From Actinomycetota bacterium (GTDB lineage: Bacteria > Actinomycetota > Geothermincolia > Geothermincolales > RBG-13-55-18): 51,904 bases of DNA. The notes beneath the pieces are model-generated. The model was not told where the DNA came from and did not search any database. It saw only the letters and a program-made list of their open reading frames with translations. Below are positions 24,990 through 34,473 of this stretch, one piece after another. The stretch covers positions 1 to 51,904 of the forward strand of contig JASEFK010000015.1 of assembly GCA_030019255.1 (NCBI GenBank). Direction: 5' to 3'. How positions within the stretch are numbered: the stretch's first letter is position 1; each line of letters starts with the position of its first letter. The position numbers and the translations under genes are program-made.

Positions 24990-27900
24990 ATGGAACTCAA
25001 GGACGCGGTGGATTTCTACCGGGAGGTACTGAGGAGGTATTCGGAGGGTTTTTCCCTGGAGGAGGTCCTGGGAAGCGTGGTGGACGCGGTGGGCGGAGAG
25101 AGGGCCATTCTCTTCTCCCGGCGGCCATCCTCTTCGCTCCTCGAGCCCCGGCTGACGTGGAACCTGGTGCAGAGGGAGCGGGAATCGTTGCGGGGAAGGT
25201 TCCTTCCCGTGGAATGGATTTCCCGACAGGCAGCTCGCCGCTTCCTGACCCTGGACAGCCGGGTCCTCTCGGAGCTGGGGCTGGACGAGCTGGCCAGGGA
25301 AACCGAGGAGAAACTCATCCTCTTCCCCATTCGGAGCCACGCCTATCTGCGGGCGGCCTTGGTGATAAGCGTGCCGCGGGATAGACCCCTTCCCGACCCC
25401 CAGTCATTCCAGGCGGCGGCGATAAGCGTGGTCCTGGAGAAGCTGGTGGAGATGTTCTCCGCCGAGGAGAGGATGGAGGAAGTGAGGGAGGGGGTCGGTA
25501 GGCCGGAGGTCGAGCTGGGTATCCTCTCCGACTACCTCATCGCCAGGGCGGATGTGGTGCAGGCCGCCTCCCTGAGCCTAGATCTGCTCATCAAGATGCT
25601 CAACATGGAGGGGGGGACCATCCACCGGGTGCGTTATTCGGGAGGGGAGAGGTCAACCGCCCTGATGGCTTCCCGCGGATGGGGCGGGATGCCGGACATC
25701 ATCGAACAGCTCTTCGAGGACGGACTGCTTGATTACCTGCAGGAGATACGGAATTCCGGGGAGGGAGAGTTCAGCCTGGACGCGGGACGCATCAGCGAGG
25801 CTTTCCCGGCGGTCAAGCCGTACTTCCACGCCAACCAGGTGAAGTCCTTTCTCCTCACCCCCATATTCCGGGACGAACTCCTGGTGGGTCTCCTCACCCT
25901 CTTCGGCCGTACTTACACGGCCATGGGACAGCAGGATATGGACCTCCTGGCACGGGTCACCCACCGACTGGGCGACCTCTTGGCAGGCGAGGAATTGAGC
26001 CCGGCGAGTTCCCGTCCGGCCGGTGGGGCCGGGATCTCCTCCCTGGTGGAGGATTTCGTGCGCCTGGCGCGCCAGTCCCCGGAGGTCAGGGATTTTATCT
26101 CCTCCTGCCTGCGCCTCCTTTCCCTGGAAATATCATCCAGAATGTCCTTTGCCTACGCGGGGAAGGGGGACGACGGGAAGAGGGAGTTCCTGTGGTTCTC
26201 GGATTCCGTTTACGGAGGGGAGAAGCTGTTCCGCACCACCCCCGGGCTGGAGCGCACCGCGGCGAGCCTCCGCCGCATGGCAGTGGTCAAGCCGGATAAT
26301 CCGGCGATGCGGGAAATGCCCGCCGCCGAGCAAGCCCTGGCCGAAGGGCTGACGCTCCTCCTGGTGCCCGCGAGGCAGGAGGACCGCTTCCTGCTCTGTG
26401 GATTTTACCTGGGAAGCGATGCCCGGCTTACCAGGACGGAGATCGAGGCGCTCCCCGCCCTCATGTACCTGATCATTGGACTCTCCGAAGGGGTAGGGGA
26501 AAGGATGCTTGCCGAGGGTTACCGGCGGGCCCTGGAGAGGCTGGCGGAACTGGAGGGGGAGCTCTCGGTCTGTGAGGACCTGGAGAGCGCCCTCCGGGTG
26601 CTGGCCCGGGGATCGAGGGAGCTCCTGGAGTGCGACCGTGCCCTTGTCCTGGTGATGGACAGGGAAGGGGGCACTTTCCGGGGGATACTGGAAACAGGAA
26701 GCGGAGTGGAGGAAGCGGACGTCTCCCTGCTGGCCCGCAGGGAGCTGGTGGAGGCCTTGGAGAAGGGATACCTGGTACAGTCCGGGGAGGAGGAAAACGG
26801 CGGCTCGGCGGCGGATTTCGCGCGTCTGGCCATCCCCCTGTCCGGAAGAAGGGGTGTCCTGGGAGCCCTGCTCTTGGAGCGCCTTCCCGGGGGGCGGGAT
26901 TTCATGGAATACCAGAAGCGGCTGGCCTACTTCCTGGCCGGCCAGGCGGCCACGGTGATGGAGGCTTTCCGGGAGAGGGAGCGCGGAGAGGGGCTGGCCG
27001 TGGAGTCCCGGGCGTTGCTGGACATCACCAGGCGCCTGGCCGTTTCTCCGACGGTGGAGGAGGCGTGCGCGGCGTTTTATCAGGAGCTGGGGGAACGCAT
27101 CGGGCTGGACCTGGCCGTCTTCTCCTTCCAGGGAAAGACGGGGACCAGGAAGATGGGATGGTGGAAGGGAGGCCCGCTGGAGAAAGAGTTCCTGGACGAG
27201 ATCGCCGACAGCGAGGGATGGATCCCCCTGAACCTTTCCCGCTTGGGCCGCCTGGCCCGCAACAACCTCAACGCCTTCTTTCAGGAGCCCGGCGAGGACC
27301 TTCTGGCCAGGAAGGGGATCAGATCCTACGCCGCCTTCCCCCTGGTCGGCGAGGGCTTCAAGGGTTTCGTCCTGGTGGGCAGCGAAAGGAATGGCACCTT
27401 CGGAGAAAGGGGGGCTAGCCTGGTGGAGAACGCCGCCAGGATACTGGGAGAAGTCCTCTCCACCCCGCTGCGCGTGGAAGGTCTGCAGTCCAGGATACGG
27501 CTTCTCGAGGACATGTGCCGCCGCCAGGAGGAGAAGTTGAGGACCAAGACCGATCTCATCAACCTGGCGTCCCACGAGATAAGGCACCCTCTTACTCTCA
27601 TCATGGGCTTCTCCGAGGTGCTACGCGACTATCGGGACAGGCTGGACGGGGCGGAAAGCAGGGAGATAATCGAGAAGCTGGGCAAGGCTGCGGATCGCCT
27701 GCGGCGCAGCGTGGTCAACATGATGGAGATCTCCAGTCTGGAGTCCGGCAAGCTGCCCGTGGACCTGGAGGAGGTTAACGTAGGACAACTCCTCGAGGGT
27801 CTGGTGGAGGAACTGCAGGCCCGCAATTCGGACCATGTGCTGGAAGTGGATATCGCAGAAGAAGCGCGCTCGGTGCTGGCGGACCGGGACAAGCTGGAGA

Positions 27901-28265
27901 TCGTGCTCTTCAACCTCATGGATAACGCGGTTAAATACTCTCCCTCCGGCACCCGGGTGGAGGTGTTCGCCAGGAAGGAGGGCAGGGAGGTCCTGCTCGG
28001 GGTCAGGGACCAGGGCCCGGGGATCAGCGAGGAGAGCCTCAACCTCATCTTCGAGCCCTTCCGCAAGGGAGAGGGCGTGGAACGCGGGACCATCAAGGGG
28101 ATGGGGCTCGGCCTGTACCTCGTCAGGCGGCTGGTGGAGGCCCTGGGGGGAAGGATAGAGGTCCACAGTGAACGCGGCAGGGGTTCGACCTTCATCGTCC
28201 GGATACCGCAGCCGGAGGGAGGCATGTCCGGGTCCGGTTATCCCGCGGATGCCCTGCAAGCGTGA
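24990..28265 (+). CDS. Large soluble multi-GAF-like sensor histidine kinase
   Basis: The 1,091-residue protein has a long N-terminal region of GAF-like sensor domains (roughly 1-160, 180-335, 370-490, 510-680 and 690-830; boundaries are estimates). A complete kinase core follows. The H-box SHEIRHPLTLIMGF has the phospho-acceptor at H862, the N-box is NLMDNAVKYSP (about 974-984), G1 is DQGPGIS (about 1007) and G2 is GMGLGLYLV (about 1040). There are no membrane segments, so it senses cytosolic signals, perhaps small ligands or redox. ATG 24990 is the best start (purine-rich GGAAGGGCGGG upstream); TTG 24960 has no SD. No response regulator is adjacent, so it is an orphan kinase. Confidence 0.85.
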   Translation: MELKDAVDFYREVLRRYSEGFSLEEVLGSVVDAVGGERAILFSRRPSSSLLEPRLTWNLVQRERESLRGRFLPVEWISRQAARRFLTLDSRVLSELGLDELARETEEKLILFPIRSHAYLRAALVISVPRDRPLPDPQSFQAAAISVVLEKLVEMFSAEERMEEVREGVGRPEVELGILSDYLIARADVVQAASLSLDLLIKMLNMEGGTIHRVRYSGGERSTALMASRGWGGMPDIIEQLFEDGLLDYLQEIRNSGEGEFSLDAGRISEAFPAVKPYFHANQVKSFLLTPIFRDELLVGLLTLFGRTYTAMGQQDMDLLARVTHRLGDLLAGEELSPASSRPAGGAGISSLVEDFVRLARQSPEVRDFISSCLRLLSLEISSRMSFAYAGKGDDGKREFLWFSDSVYGGEKLFRTTPGLERTAASLRRMAVVKPDNPAMREMPAAEQALAEGLTLLLVPARQEDRFLLCGFYLGSDARLTRTEIEALPALMYLIIGLSEGVGERMLAEGYRRALERLAELEGELSVCEDLESALRVLARGSRELLECDRALVLVMDREGGTFRGILETGSGVEEADVSLLARRELVEALEKGYLVQSGEEENGGSAADFARLAIPLSGRRGVLGALLLERLPGGRDFMEYQKRLAYFLAGQAATVMEAFRERERGEGLAVESRALLDITRRLAVSPTVEEACAAFYQELGERIGLDLAVFSFQGKTGTRKMGWWKGGPLEKEFLDEIADSEGWIPLNLSRLGRLARNNLNAFFQEPGEDLLARKGIRSYAAFPLVGEGFKGFVLVGSERNGTFGERGASLVENAARILGEVLSTPLRVEGLQSRIRLLEDMCRRQEEKLRTKTDLINLASHEIRHPLTLIMGFSEVLRDYRDRLDGAESREIIEKLGKAADRLRRSVVNMMEISSLESGKLPVDLEEVNVGQLLEGLVEELQARNSDHVLEVDIAEEARSVLADRDKLEIVLFNLMDNAVKYSPSGTRVEVFARKEGREVLLGVRDQGPGISEESLNLIFEPFRKGEGVERGTIKGMGLGLYLVRRLVEALGGRIEVHSERGRGSTFIVRIPQPEGGMSGSGYPADALQA

Positions 28266-28409
28266 ACGTCGGGCACGGAGCTCCCACCATGCCCTCCGGT
28301 CCCGAGGGGGTTTTGGGGCGGAGCTTCGGGGGCCTGGGTTCAGTGGAGTTGCTGCGCGGGACCGGCTTGAGAGAGGGGCAGGCCGACCGGCGCGGCAGGG
28401 GAGGCCGTT

Positions 28410-29309
28410 TTGAGGATTGCCTACACCAGTGACCTTCACGTGGACATCTCCCAGCGCAACTGGGAACTGGTCCCCTACCTCGCCGAAGTTCTGAAGATGG
28501 TGGACCCGGACGTCTTCGTGCTGGCCGGAGACGTGAGCCCGGAGATCGGCGATCTGGAGTACGCCCTGGACTGTTTTTCCGGCCTGCGCGGGCTGAAGCT
28601 TTTCGTGCCCGGAAACCAGGACATCTGGGTCTTGTCCGAGGAGATGCAGGGCCTGGGCCACGATTCCTACGAGAAGTATTATTTCTACCTTCCGGAGGCC
28701 TGCCGGCGCAACGACTTCATCCCCCTCTGGATGGAACCCGTGGTCTGCAGGGGGGTGGGATTCGCGGGGAGCATAGGCTGGTACGATTCGCCATTGGGCG
28801 CGGGGGAGATGGGCCTTGCCTTCCCGCGCGAACATCACTACCTGCTGGATAGCGTGTGGAACGACAGCAGGTGGGCCTGCTGGGCGGACATCGCCAACTT
28901 CGCACAGCCCGGAGAGGGGCCGGCGAAAAGGGCGGACGCCGAGGTGGCCAGGGAGTTCAACCTCCGCCTGGACCAGGATGTGGAGGCCCTCAGCCGCGAT
29001 GCGTCGGTAAGGGAGATAGTGGTGGTCACCCATTACCCGCCTTTCGCGGAGCTTTCCGTGGAGGGGATACCCTTTACCGGGTCACGGGAGACCGGAGGCA
29101 TTCTCTCCGCCCACCCCAAGGTAACCATATCCATTTCCGGGCACATCCACGACCGGAAGGACATTCTGGTGGGGAATATCAGGGCGGTGCGCTGCCCGGT
29201 GGGTTACCTGGGAGGCGACAGGCATAAATACCAGGAACTGGTAAAAAATTGCCTGGAGGTCATCCACACCCTGGAAGAGGAGGATTTCCTGGGCCGCGGC
29301 CTCACTTGA
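28410..29309 (+). CDS. Calcineurin-type metallophosphoesterase with GNQD variant
   Basis: The 299-residue protein shows the metal-binding set SDLHVD, AGDVSPE, VPGNQD, VTHYPPF and SGHIHDR of the metallophosphoesterase superfamily. The third motif is normally GNH(D/E); here the His, which assists catalysis, is Gln. TTG 28410 follows AGGGGAGG five bases upstream. The substrate (cyclic nucleotide, nucleic acid or protein phosphate) cannot be told. Activity may be altered by the His-to-Gln change. It follows the kinase gene by 144 bases on the same strand and is convergent with the acyl-CoA ligase. Confidence 0.8.
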   Translation: MRIAYTSDLHVDISQRNWELVPYLAEVLKMVDPDVFVLAGDVSPEIGDLEYALDCFSGLRGLKLFVPGNQDIWVLSEEMQGLGHDSYEKYYFYLPEACRRNDFIPLWMEPVVCRGVGFAGSIGWYDSPLGAGEMGLAFPREHHYLLDSVWNDSRWACWADIANFAQPGEGPAKRADAEVAREFNLRLDQDVEALSRDASVREIVVVTHYPPFAELSVEGIPFTGSRETGGILSAHPKVTISISGHIHDRKDILVGNIRAVRCPVGYLGGDRHKYQELVKNCLEVIHTLEEEDFLGRGLT

Positions 29310-29332
29310 GGCTGGGAACCAGCTGGCCGGGT

Positions 29333-30913
29333 TCAGTCATAGCGAATAGCCTTGCCGTAGCGCGAGCGTAGTTCTCCCTTCACCACCTTCATGGCCGCGT
29401 TACGCGGCAGGGCGTCCATAAACTCCACGTATCTGGGCTTCTTGTATCCCGCCAGGTGCTCCGCGCACCACTCCACCACCTCTTCCTTGGTCAGGGATTC
29501 ACCCGGCTTAGGGACTACCACGGCCATGACCGCTTCCCCCCAAACCGGGTCATGCACGCCGATGACTGCCGCTTCCAGGATCTTGGGATGCCGGTAGAGC
29601 ACGTCCTCGATCTCCGCGGGATAAATGTTCTCTCCGCCGGAGATGATGACGTCCTTTTTCCGGTCCACCACGTAGACGAACCCCTCCTCGTCCATGCGCA
29701 CCATGTCCCCGGAGTGGAACCAGCCTCCCCGCAGGGCTTCCGCGGTGGCCTCCGGGTCGCGGTAATATTCCTTCATCACCGTGGGTCCCCGGTACACTAT
29801 CTCCCCCACCTCGCCCGGGGGCACGTCGCGGTCCTCGTCGTCAACCACGCGGATCTCCACGTTGATCACCGCCTGGCCCACGGAAGCGGGGTGCCTCTCC
29901 GCCTGGGAGGGCTTGAGGATGGTAGTGACCGGGCTCATCTCCGTCTGCCCGAAGGCGTCGAAGAGTGAAACGTTGGGAAAAGCCAGGTTCAGTTGCTTGC
30001 GTGTTTCCGTGGGCAGGATGGCCGCGCCGGAGATGAGGATGCGCAGGCTGGAGGTGTCATAGGCCCGGACATCCACGGAGTTGAGGACGAAGGTGGACAT
30101 AACCGGGGGCATGAAGGTCACGGTCACCGCCTCCTCCTCTATCTGCCGCATGAGCTTGTCGGGCTCGAAGAAGCGGAGGATGAGCAGGGTGCCGTTCACG
30201 TACAGGGTGACCAGGGCCAGGGCCAGGGCCGCCTCGTGGAAGAGTGGAGCCACGAACTGCACCCTTTCGTGGTCCTGCCAGGGCAGCTCCTTGGACAGCT
30301 CGAAGAGGCAGTTGATGACGTTCATGAGCTGGTTCTTGTGGGTGAGAACCGCACCCTTGGGCTTTCCGGTGGTACCCGAGGTGTACATGATGAAGGCGGG
30401 ATCGTCATCCTCCACCACCACCGCCGGGTAGCCGTCGCCGCCCTCCTCCAGGAGCTCCTCGTAGGGCCGGGCGAAAGGAGGGACGTTGTTCCCCACGCAG
30501 AAATAATCGAGGTGTGGTGCGGCGGCGCGTATCTCCTCCACCACGGGAACAAATTCCTCCCCGAAGAGAAGGGCCCGCGATGCGCTGTTCTCCAGCTGGT
30601 AGAGTATCTCTCCTGCCTTGAGGCGGAAGTTGAGGGGCACGCTAACCCCTCCCATCTTGGCCATCCCGACATAGCTCTCCACCAGCTGGTTGCAGTTGAA
30701 GAGAAGCTGGGCGAGCTTGTCGCCCTTGCGGTAGCCGCGGCCGACAAGGGCATTGGCCAGGCGGTTGGTGCGGCAGTCGAATTCCCGGTAGGTGAAGCGC
30801 TTCCCCTCAAAGACCACGGCTTCCCTGCCGGGCATTTTGGCCGCGTTGCGGGAGACCATCTCGCCGATGGTCAGTTGCCGCATGTTCCTTAACCGGATTT
30901 CCTCGAGCTCCAT
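29333..30913 (-). CDS. AMP-forming acyl-CoA synthetase
   Basis: The 526-residue enzyme has the ANL-superfamily motifs: YTSGTTGKPKGAVLTH (P-loop), FGQTEMSP, HSGDMVRMDEEGFVYVVDRKKD and the C-terminal Lys region RNAAMKVVKGELR. It activates a carboxylic acid with ATP and joins it to CoA; the substrate is probably a fatty or aromatic acid. ATG 30913 follows GGAGGG at four bases; ATG 30925 lacks an SD. It stands alone on the minus strand. A second, distinct ligase is at the right end of the window. Confidence 0.85.
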   Translation of the reverse strand: MELEEIRLRNMRQLTIGEMVSRNAAKMPGREAVVFEGKRFTYREFDCRTNRLANALVGRGYRKGDKLAQLLFNCNQLVESYVGMAKMGGVSVPLNFRLKAGEILYQLENSASRALLFGEEFVPVVEEIRAAAPHLDYFCVGNNVPPFARPYEELLEEGGDGYPAVVVEDDDPAFIMYTSGTTGKPKGAVLTHKNQLMNVINCLFELSKELPWQDHERVQFVAPLFHEAALALALVTLYVNGTLLILRFFEPDKLMRQIEEEAVTVTFMPPVMSTFVLNSVDVRAYDTSSLRILISGAAILPTETRKQLNLAFPNVSLFDAFGQTEMSPVTTILKPSQAERHPASVGQAVINVEIRVVDDEDRDVPPGEVGEIVYRGPTVMKEYYRDPEATAEALRGGWFHSGDMVRMDEEGFVYVVDRKKDVIISGGENIYPAEIEDVLYRHPKILEAAVIGVHDPVWGEAVMAVVVPKPGESLTKEEVVEWCAEHLAGYKKPRYVEFMDALPRNAAMKVVKGELRSRYGKAIRYD

Positions 30914-31242
30914 CTCTCCCTCCATGCCTTTTCAGGGCCACTTCGCCGTACTCCGGGCTCCGAAACACGTTCGATAGCCGTCCAAGGCCTTCAATCATGC
31001 CGGACGCGGGTTTCCGGGCGAATACAACCCCCGACCTTCGCGGGGACTCCCGCTTTCACGACAAGCCCTTCAAGAAGGCTGAAAGATAAACCACCCGTCC
31101 GGCAAAGAGGGCGCAGCCCATTATCCGAAAGGCTTGAATTCACCGACCTCAGCCATCAGCGGAGGTGCCGTACCGGCAGGCGACCGATCCGACACGAACC
31201 GGTAGGAGCGGCTGTCTTCGCCGGGCCCTCCTTTTCCGTGCT
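30914..31242. other. Gene-free spacer
   Basis: Neither a gene nor a convincing terminator or promoter was found between the ligase start and the cupin stop. Confidence 0.4.
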
Positions 31243-31584
31243 TCAGGTCCCGGAGGAAGGGATGGTGCAAATGAAGCGCAAAAGCTGCTGGCCCGTGTTC
31301 TTGAACTGGTGCAGCTCATCCCCGGGGACGAAGACGGCAGTCCCCGGCCTCAACGGCTTCGCTCCTTCCTCGCCCACCACCTCACCCTCCCCGGAAAGGA
31401 TGTAGACCTCGTGTTCCCAGGGATGGCGGTGCGGGGGTGAATAACCTCCCGGGGAGATCTCGAAGACCCTCATGTAGTAGTTGGGAGCCCCGTCCTCTCG
31501 AGAGATGAGCCAGCGGATGGTCACCCCCCTGGTCTCCGCTCCCGGGTTCTCCGCCGGGACCTCGGTGTAATGGACGATCTTCAT
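31243..31584 (-). CDS. Single-domain cupin protein
   Basis: The 113-residue protein has both cupin motifs: GGYSPPHRHPWEHEVYILSG (metal ligands His, His, Glu) and PGDELHQFKN (third His). Such small cupins bind a metal and act as dioxygenases, isomerases or small-ligand sensors. The start ATG 31584 overlaps the stop of the upstream membrane gene as ATGA, giving translational coupling. In addition TATAAT (31591-31596) lies exactly six bases before it, so a leaderless transcript is possible. No reaction can be assigned. Confidence 0.8.
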   Translation of the reverse strand: MKIVHYTEVPAENPGAETRGVTIRWLISREDGAPNYYMRVFEISPGGYSPPHRHPWEHEVYILSGEGEVVGEEGAKPLRPGTAVFVPGDELHQFKNTGQQLLRFICTIPSSGT

Positions 31585-32174
31585 GGACCAATTATACAGG
31601 ATTGAGTTTTTTCGTCCCCTGTCCTTTCGGGTCGAAAGCGCATCAGGACACCGCCCGCGGCCGCCAGCAGGGCGGAAACGGGAAAGAGGTAGAATCCAAC
31701 CAGCGGTTTCACGGAGAAGACCACGTTCTTCCTCACCGTTTCCTCTATCCATCCCGCAACGGCTCCCAGGTAGGGGACGTCACGCAGGGCATCAAGCAGG
31801 CGCCTGTAGAAACCAAGGGTCTCGTAGGCCTCCGTGGTGATGCTCACCAGGTAGGCAATGAATACCAGCGCCAGAAGCCCGGAGACTATCAAGGCCACCA
31901 ACCAGCCCCGGGGCTTCCAGGCCAGGCTCAGGATCCCGGTGGCGGCAAGGACAACGGCAATGACCGCCAGGGTAGTATTGTCGGTGAGTTTTCCGGTGAC
32001 AGAACCCAGCTCCACGTCCCCAAGGAGAGGCATTTCCTTCCAGGTGGCCTGGGCCCTGGACCAGGGAAGTAAAAGCGTGGACACTATGCAGAGCAGGCAT
32101 CCGGTGGCCACGGCCACCTGCCCTGCGCGCCATAGGAGGAAAGATTCACGGCCATGGCGGGACAAACCTTCCAA
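31581..32174 (-). CDS. Four-segment membrane protein (197 aa)
   Basis: Hydrophobic segments at about residues 17-37, 68-86, 91-111 and 158-178 are separated by loops, one of them external and acidic (about 45-65). No family is recognised. The TTG start at 32174 has GGGAGTGAT upstream; a later TTG (32165) is possible. It overlaps the cupin gene by four bases (ATGA), so the two form an operon and may act together. Confidence 0.6.
   Translation of the reverse strand: MEGLSRHGRESFLLWRAGQVAVATGCLLCIVSTLLLPWSRAQATWKEMPLLGDVELGSVTGKLTDNTTLAVIAVVLAATGILSLAWKPRGWLVALIVSGLLALVFIAYLVSITTEAYETLGFYRRLLDALRDVPYLGAVAGWIEETVRKNVVFSVKPLVGFYLFPVSALLAAAGGVLMRFRPERTGDEKTQSCIIGP
31585..31596 (-). promoter_or_regulatory. 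Leaderless-type -10 element of the cupin gene
   Basis: TATAAT-TGGTCC-ATG on the minus strand: six bases between -10 and start. It lies inside the last codons of the upstream gene. No -35 match is seen. Confidence 0.45.
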
Positions 32175-32747
32175 ACCACATCACTCCCGGCAAGCCCGTT
32201 CGCGGCTCCCGTTTCCGACGGTTCACAAGGATTTTACCACCTGTTGCCCGTATGGCACAGCAGCTTGCGAAGGAAGAAGCTGGAAATCTGCCGAGGAATA
32301 TCTTTTGCTCCGCTTGACTCCGCCCCGTGGGACCAGGGACTTTCACGACGATTGGCCACCTTCCCTTTCTCGAACAGCTTGACCCACTCCCGCGAACTGG
32401 TTTCCAGGCTCCCGCGGGAATATACCCTTTGTATCCCCTGGACCCCCTGTCCTCTGCGCCGTCGGCAGGGGAAGGGGATATGCTCCCAGCGGGCCGCGGT
32501 TGAAGACATAAGAGGCTGGGCCCATGCCGGAGGATCGGAGGATCAGGAGTCAGTCAGCAAGGAATCCACCGAATGTCCGATGCCATTATGGTCCGGGTGC
32601 GAACAAAATTCTTCGCGAGGAGGTTTATAAACGGGGAAAAGCCTGGCGGCGGTGGAGTCCGCGTGGCGCCCCATAAGGCGGAAGTGCGGCAACGGCGTCC
32701 CTGAAGGAGTCACGGGGTTGAGACGACATATAACGAAGGCCAAAGTG
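32175..32747. other. Spacer without a supported gene
   Basis: Open frames here lack SDs and protein-like composition. An AT-containing CATATAACG patch at about 32726-32735 precedes the zinc-ribbon ORF. Confidence 0.35.
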
Positions 32748-32924
32748 ATGGGGCACCTGATTTCCTGGAGCGGTCGTTGCTGTCCCCTATGCGGAAGGCT
32801 TTCTTCCCCCGGGAGCCTTTTCTGTTCCCGCTGCGGTAGTGCCGGGGGCTTGCGCTTTAATCGCAGCTCCATCCGGGAGGAAAGGAAGAAACCCTTTCTC
32901 CCGCCGGACCTTTACTTTGCCTGA
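32748..32924 (+). CDS. Small zinc-ribbon protein (58 aa)
   Basis: ATG 32748 opens a 58-residue frame with a clean zinc-ribbon pair, CPLCG and CSRCG, twelve residues apart. A basic stretch (RFNRSSIREERKKP) follows. SD support is weak (GAAGG, ten bases upstream). Such zinc ribbons often bind nucleic acid or a protein partner. The motif makes it more likely to be real than its neighbours in this gap, but it is unproven. Confidence 0.4.
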   Translation: MGHLISWSGRCCPLCGRLSSPGSLFCSRCGSAGGLRFNRSSIREERKKPFLPPDLYFA

Positions 32925-33407
32925 CCCGGCGAGGCCGTCCGAAAGGTCGTAACCAGCGCGCCCGGTAAGCGTAGCGGACAGCCGACCTCGTGGGTCAAGG
33001 GTGCGCTGGCGGGAACACTTCCCTCTATCCCCTGCGTTCTCCCATCCCGCACGCGGCCAGCCTCGGCACCCGTGAGTATCCGATAGACGGGCCGGAATCT
33101 CCTGCCTTGCTTGAAGTGCTTGCAGGGGCGGGCCGCGATGGTCCCTGCTTACGGGGACGCCACCGGTTATCCGTCCCGGGCGGGGGGCTCCGCTTGCCGC
33201 GGTGTGTCCCTGGTTCGTACGCTGCCGGGTCCTCAGGGCCGCTCCGTATTACGCGTATGGGTTTCCCGGGGAAATGACCTCGGGATGGGGTTGGAGTATC
33301 ATTTTCCTGGGAACCACACATGGAGAGTGGCCTGAGGTGCGGCCGGGCGGCGAAAAAGAAGGAGAAGAAGCACTTCTTCGAGCAAGCGAGCGGGGGGAGG
33401 CGGGGAG
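32925..33407. other. Spacer without a supported gene
   Basis: No protein-like frame, RNA gene or clear promoter was seen in this GC-rich segment upstream of the MtaA-like gene. Confidence 0.35.
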
Positions 33408-34403
33408 ATGAACCTTTTCGACCTCGTCCTGAGCCGAGGTCGGCGCATGGTAGCCCTGCCGGGCGGAGCCGTGGCCGCCCGGCTGGCGGGAGTCTCCGTG
33501 GGGGACGCGGCGCGGGAGGCGGAAATCCAGGTGCGGGCCCTGCGCTCTTTCAAGGAGCGGTTCGGGCCGGACGTCGTCTTCACGCTCATGGATCTGACCG
33601 TGGAGGCGGAAGCCCTGGGGCTGGAGGTCGATTTTCATCCCGACTGTCCTCCGAGCCTCCCCAGGCAGGACCTCCCCAGGCTGAAACGCTTCCTGGAGCT
33701 CGAGCCTCCCGATCCGGAAAGCGCGGGAAGAATGCCCGTCCTTCTGAGGGTTCTGGAAGAACTGGCGGGGGAAGACGACGTGCTTTGGGGGACTTTCGCT
33801 ACCGGCCCTCTTACCCTTATCGACCGGCTGGCGGGTGAGGACGGCTGGCCCTCCCAGCTGAACACGGAGGCGGATTTGGCGGAAGCTCTAGGTTTCGCCA
33901 CCGCGGTGGTCGGTTCCTACGCCGCTGCCCTGGGCTCGCGTGCCGACCTGGTGGTGGTGGTCGATCCGGCCGCCGGAGAGCTTCCGGAGCGCGCCTTCGC
34001 CCGCCACTACCGACCCTACCTCAAGGCCCTCTTCGGCATCGTGAGGTCGGCGGGATCGGCCTGCTTTTACCACATCTGCGGGGACGTCACCCGCTTGCTG
34101 GGAGACATCGGCTCCGCGGGTGCGGAGGGCATACTACTGGACCCGGAGACCGAGCCCTCCCGGGCCGCGGAGGAGCTGCCCCGCAACATGCTGGTCATGG
34201 GAAACCTGGACGGGGAGCGCACTGTGAGCAGGGGCAGCGAGGACGACGTTCGCTGGGAGACGCGCCGGGCGCTGCGCTCCATGCGCCGTCACCCCAATTT
34301 CATCCTGTCCACCGGCTGCCTTCTCCCGGCGGATGCGCCACCGGTGAACATTGACGTCCTCGTGGAGGAAACCAGGAACTGGAAACCGCTGGAAGGTTTC
34401 TGA
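33408..34403 (+). CDS. Uroporphyrinogen-decarboxylase-fold (MtaA/CmuA-like) protein
   Basis: The 331-residue protein has the URO-D-like TIM-barrel layout, with the zinc triad of the corrinoid:thiol methyltransferase branch: H222-x-C224 (YHICGD) and C304 (STGCLLP). In MtaA/MtbA-type enzymes this zinc activates coenzyme M or another thiol for methyl transfer from a corrinoid protein. No corrinoid protein or substrate methyltransferase gene is adjacent, so partner and methyl acceptor are unknown. ATG 33408 follows GGGGAG. True heme-pathway HemE is unlikely because the zinc triad is present and other hem genes are absent. Confidence 0.75.
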   Translation: MNLFDLVLSRGRRMVALPGGAVAARLAGVSVGDAAREAEIQVRALRSFKERFGPDVVFTLMDLTVEAEALGLEVDFHPDCPPSLPRQDLPRLKRFLELEPPDPESAGRMPVLLRVLEELAGEDDVLWGTFATGPLTLIDRLAGEDGWPSQLNTEADLAEALGFATAVVGSYAAALGSRADLVVVVDPAAGELPERAFARHYRPYLKALFGIVRSAGSACFYHICGDVTRLLGDIGSAGAEGILLDPETEPSRAAEELPRNMLVMGNLDGERTVSRGSEDDVRWETRRALRSMRRHPNFILSTGCLLPADAPPVNIDVLVEETRNWKPLEGF

Positions 34404-34473
34404 GATCATGGGCGTTCGGTTCCGGACATTTGTCGTCTTTCATCCCTGGAGAAGGGATGATCTTAATGTTTCC

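Noticed and set aside
32154-32630. 158-codon frame in the gap after the membrane protein gene
   Set aside because: No SD and no domain; composition typical of noncoding GC-rich DNA.
33408-34403. HemE of heme synthesis
   Set aside because: The H-x-C...C zinc triad marks the thiol methyltransferase branch, and no other heme gene is nearby.
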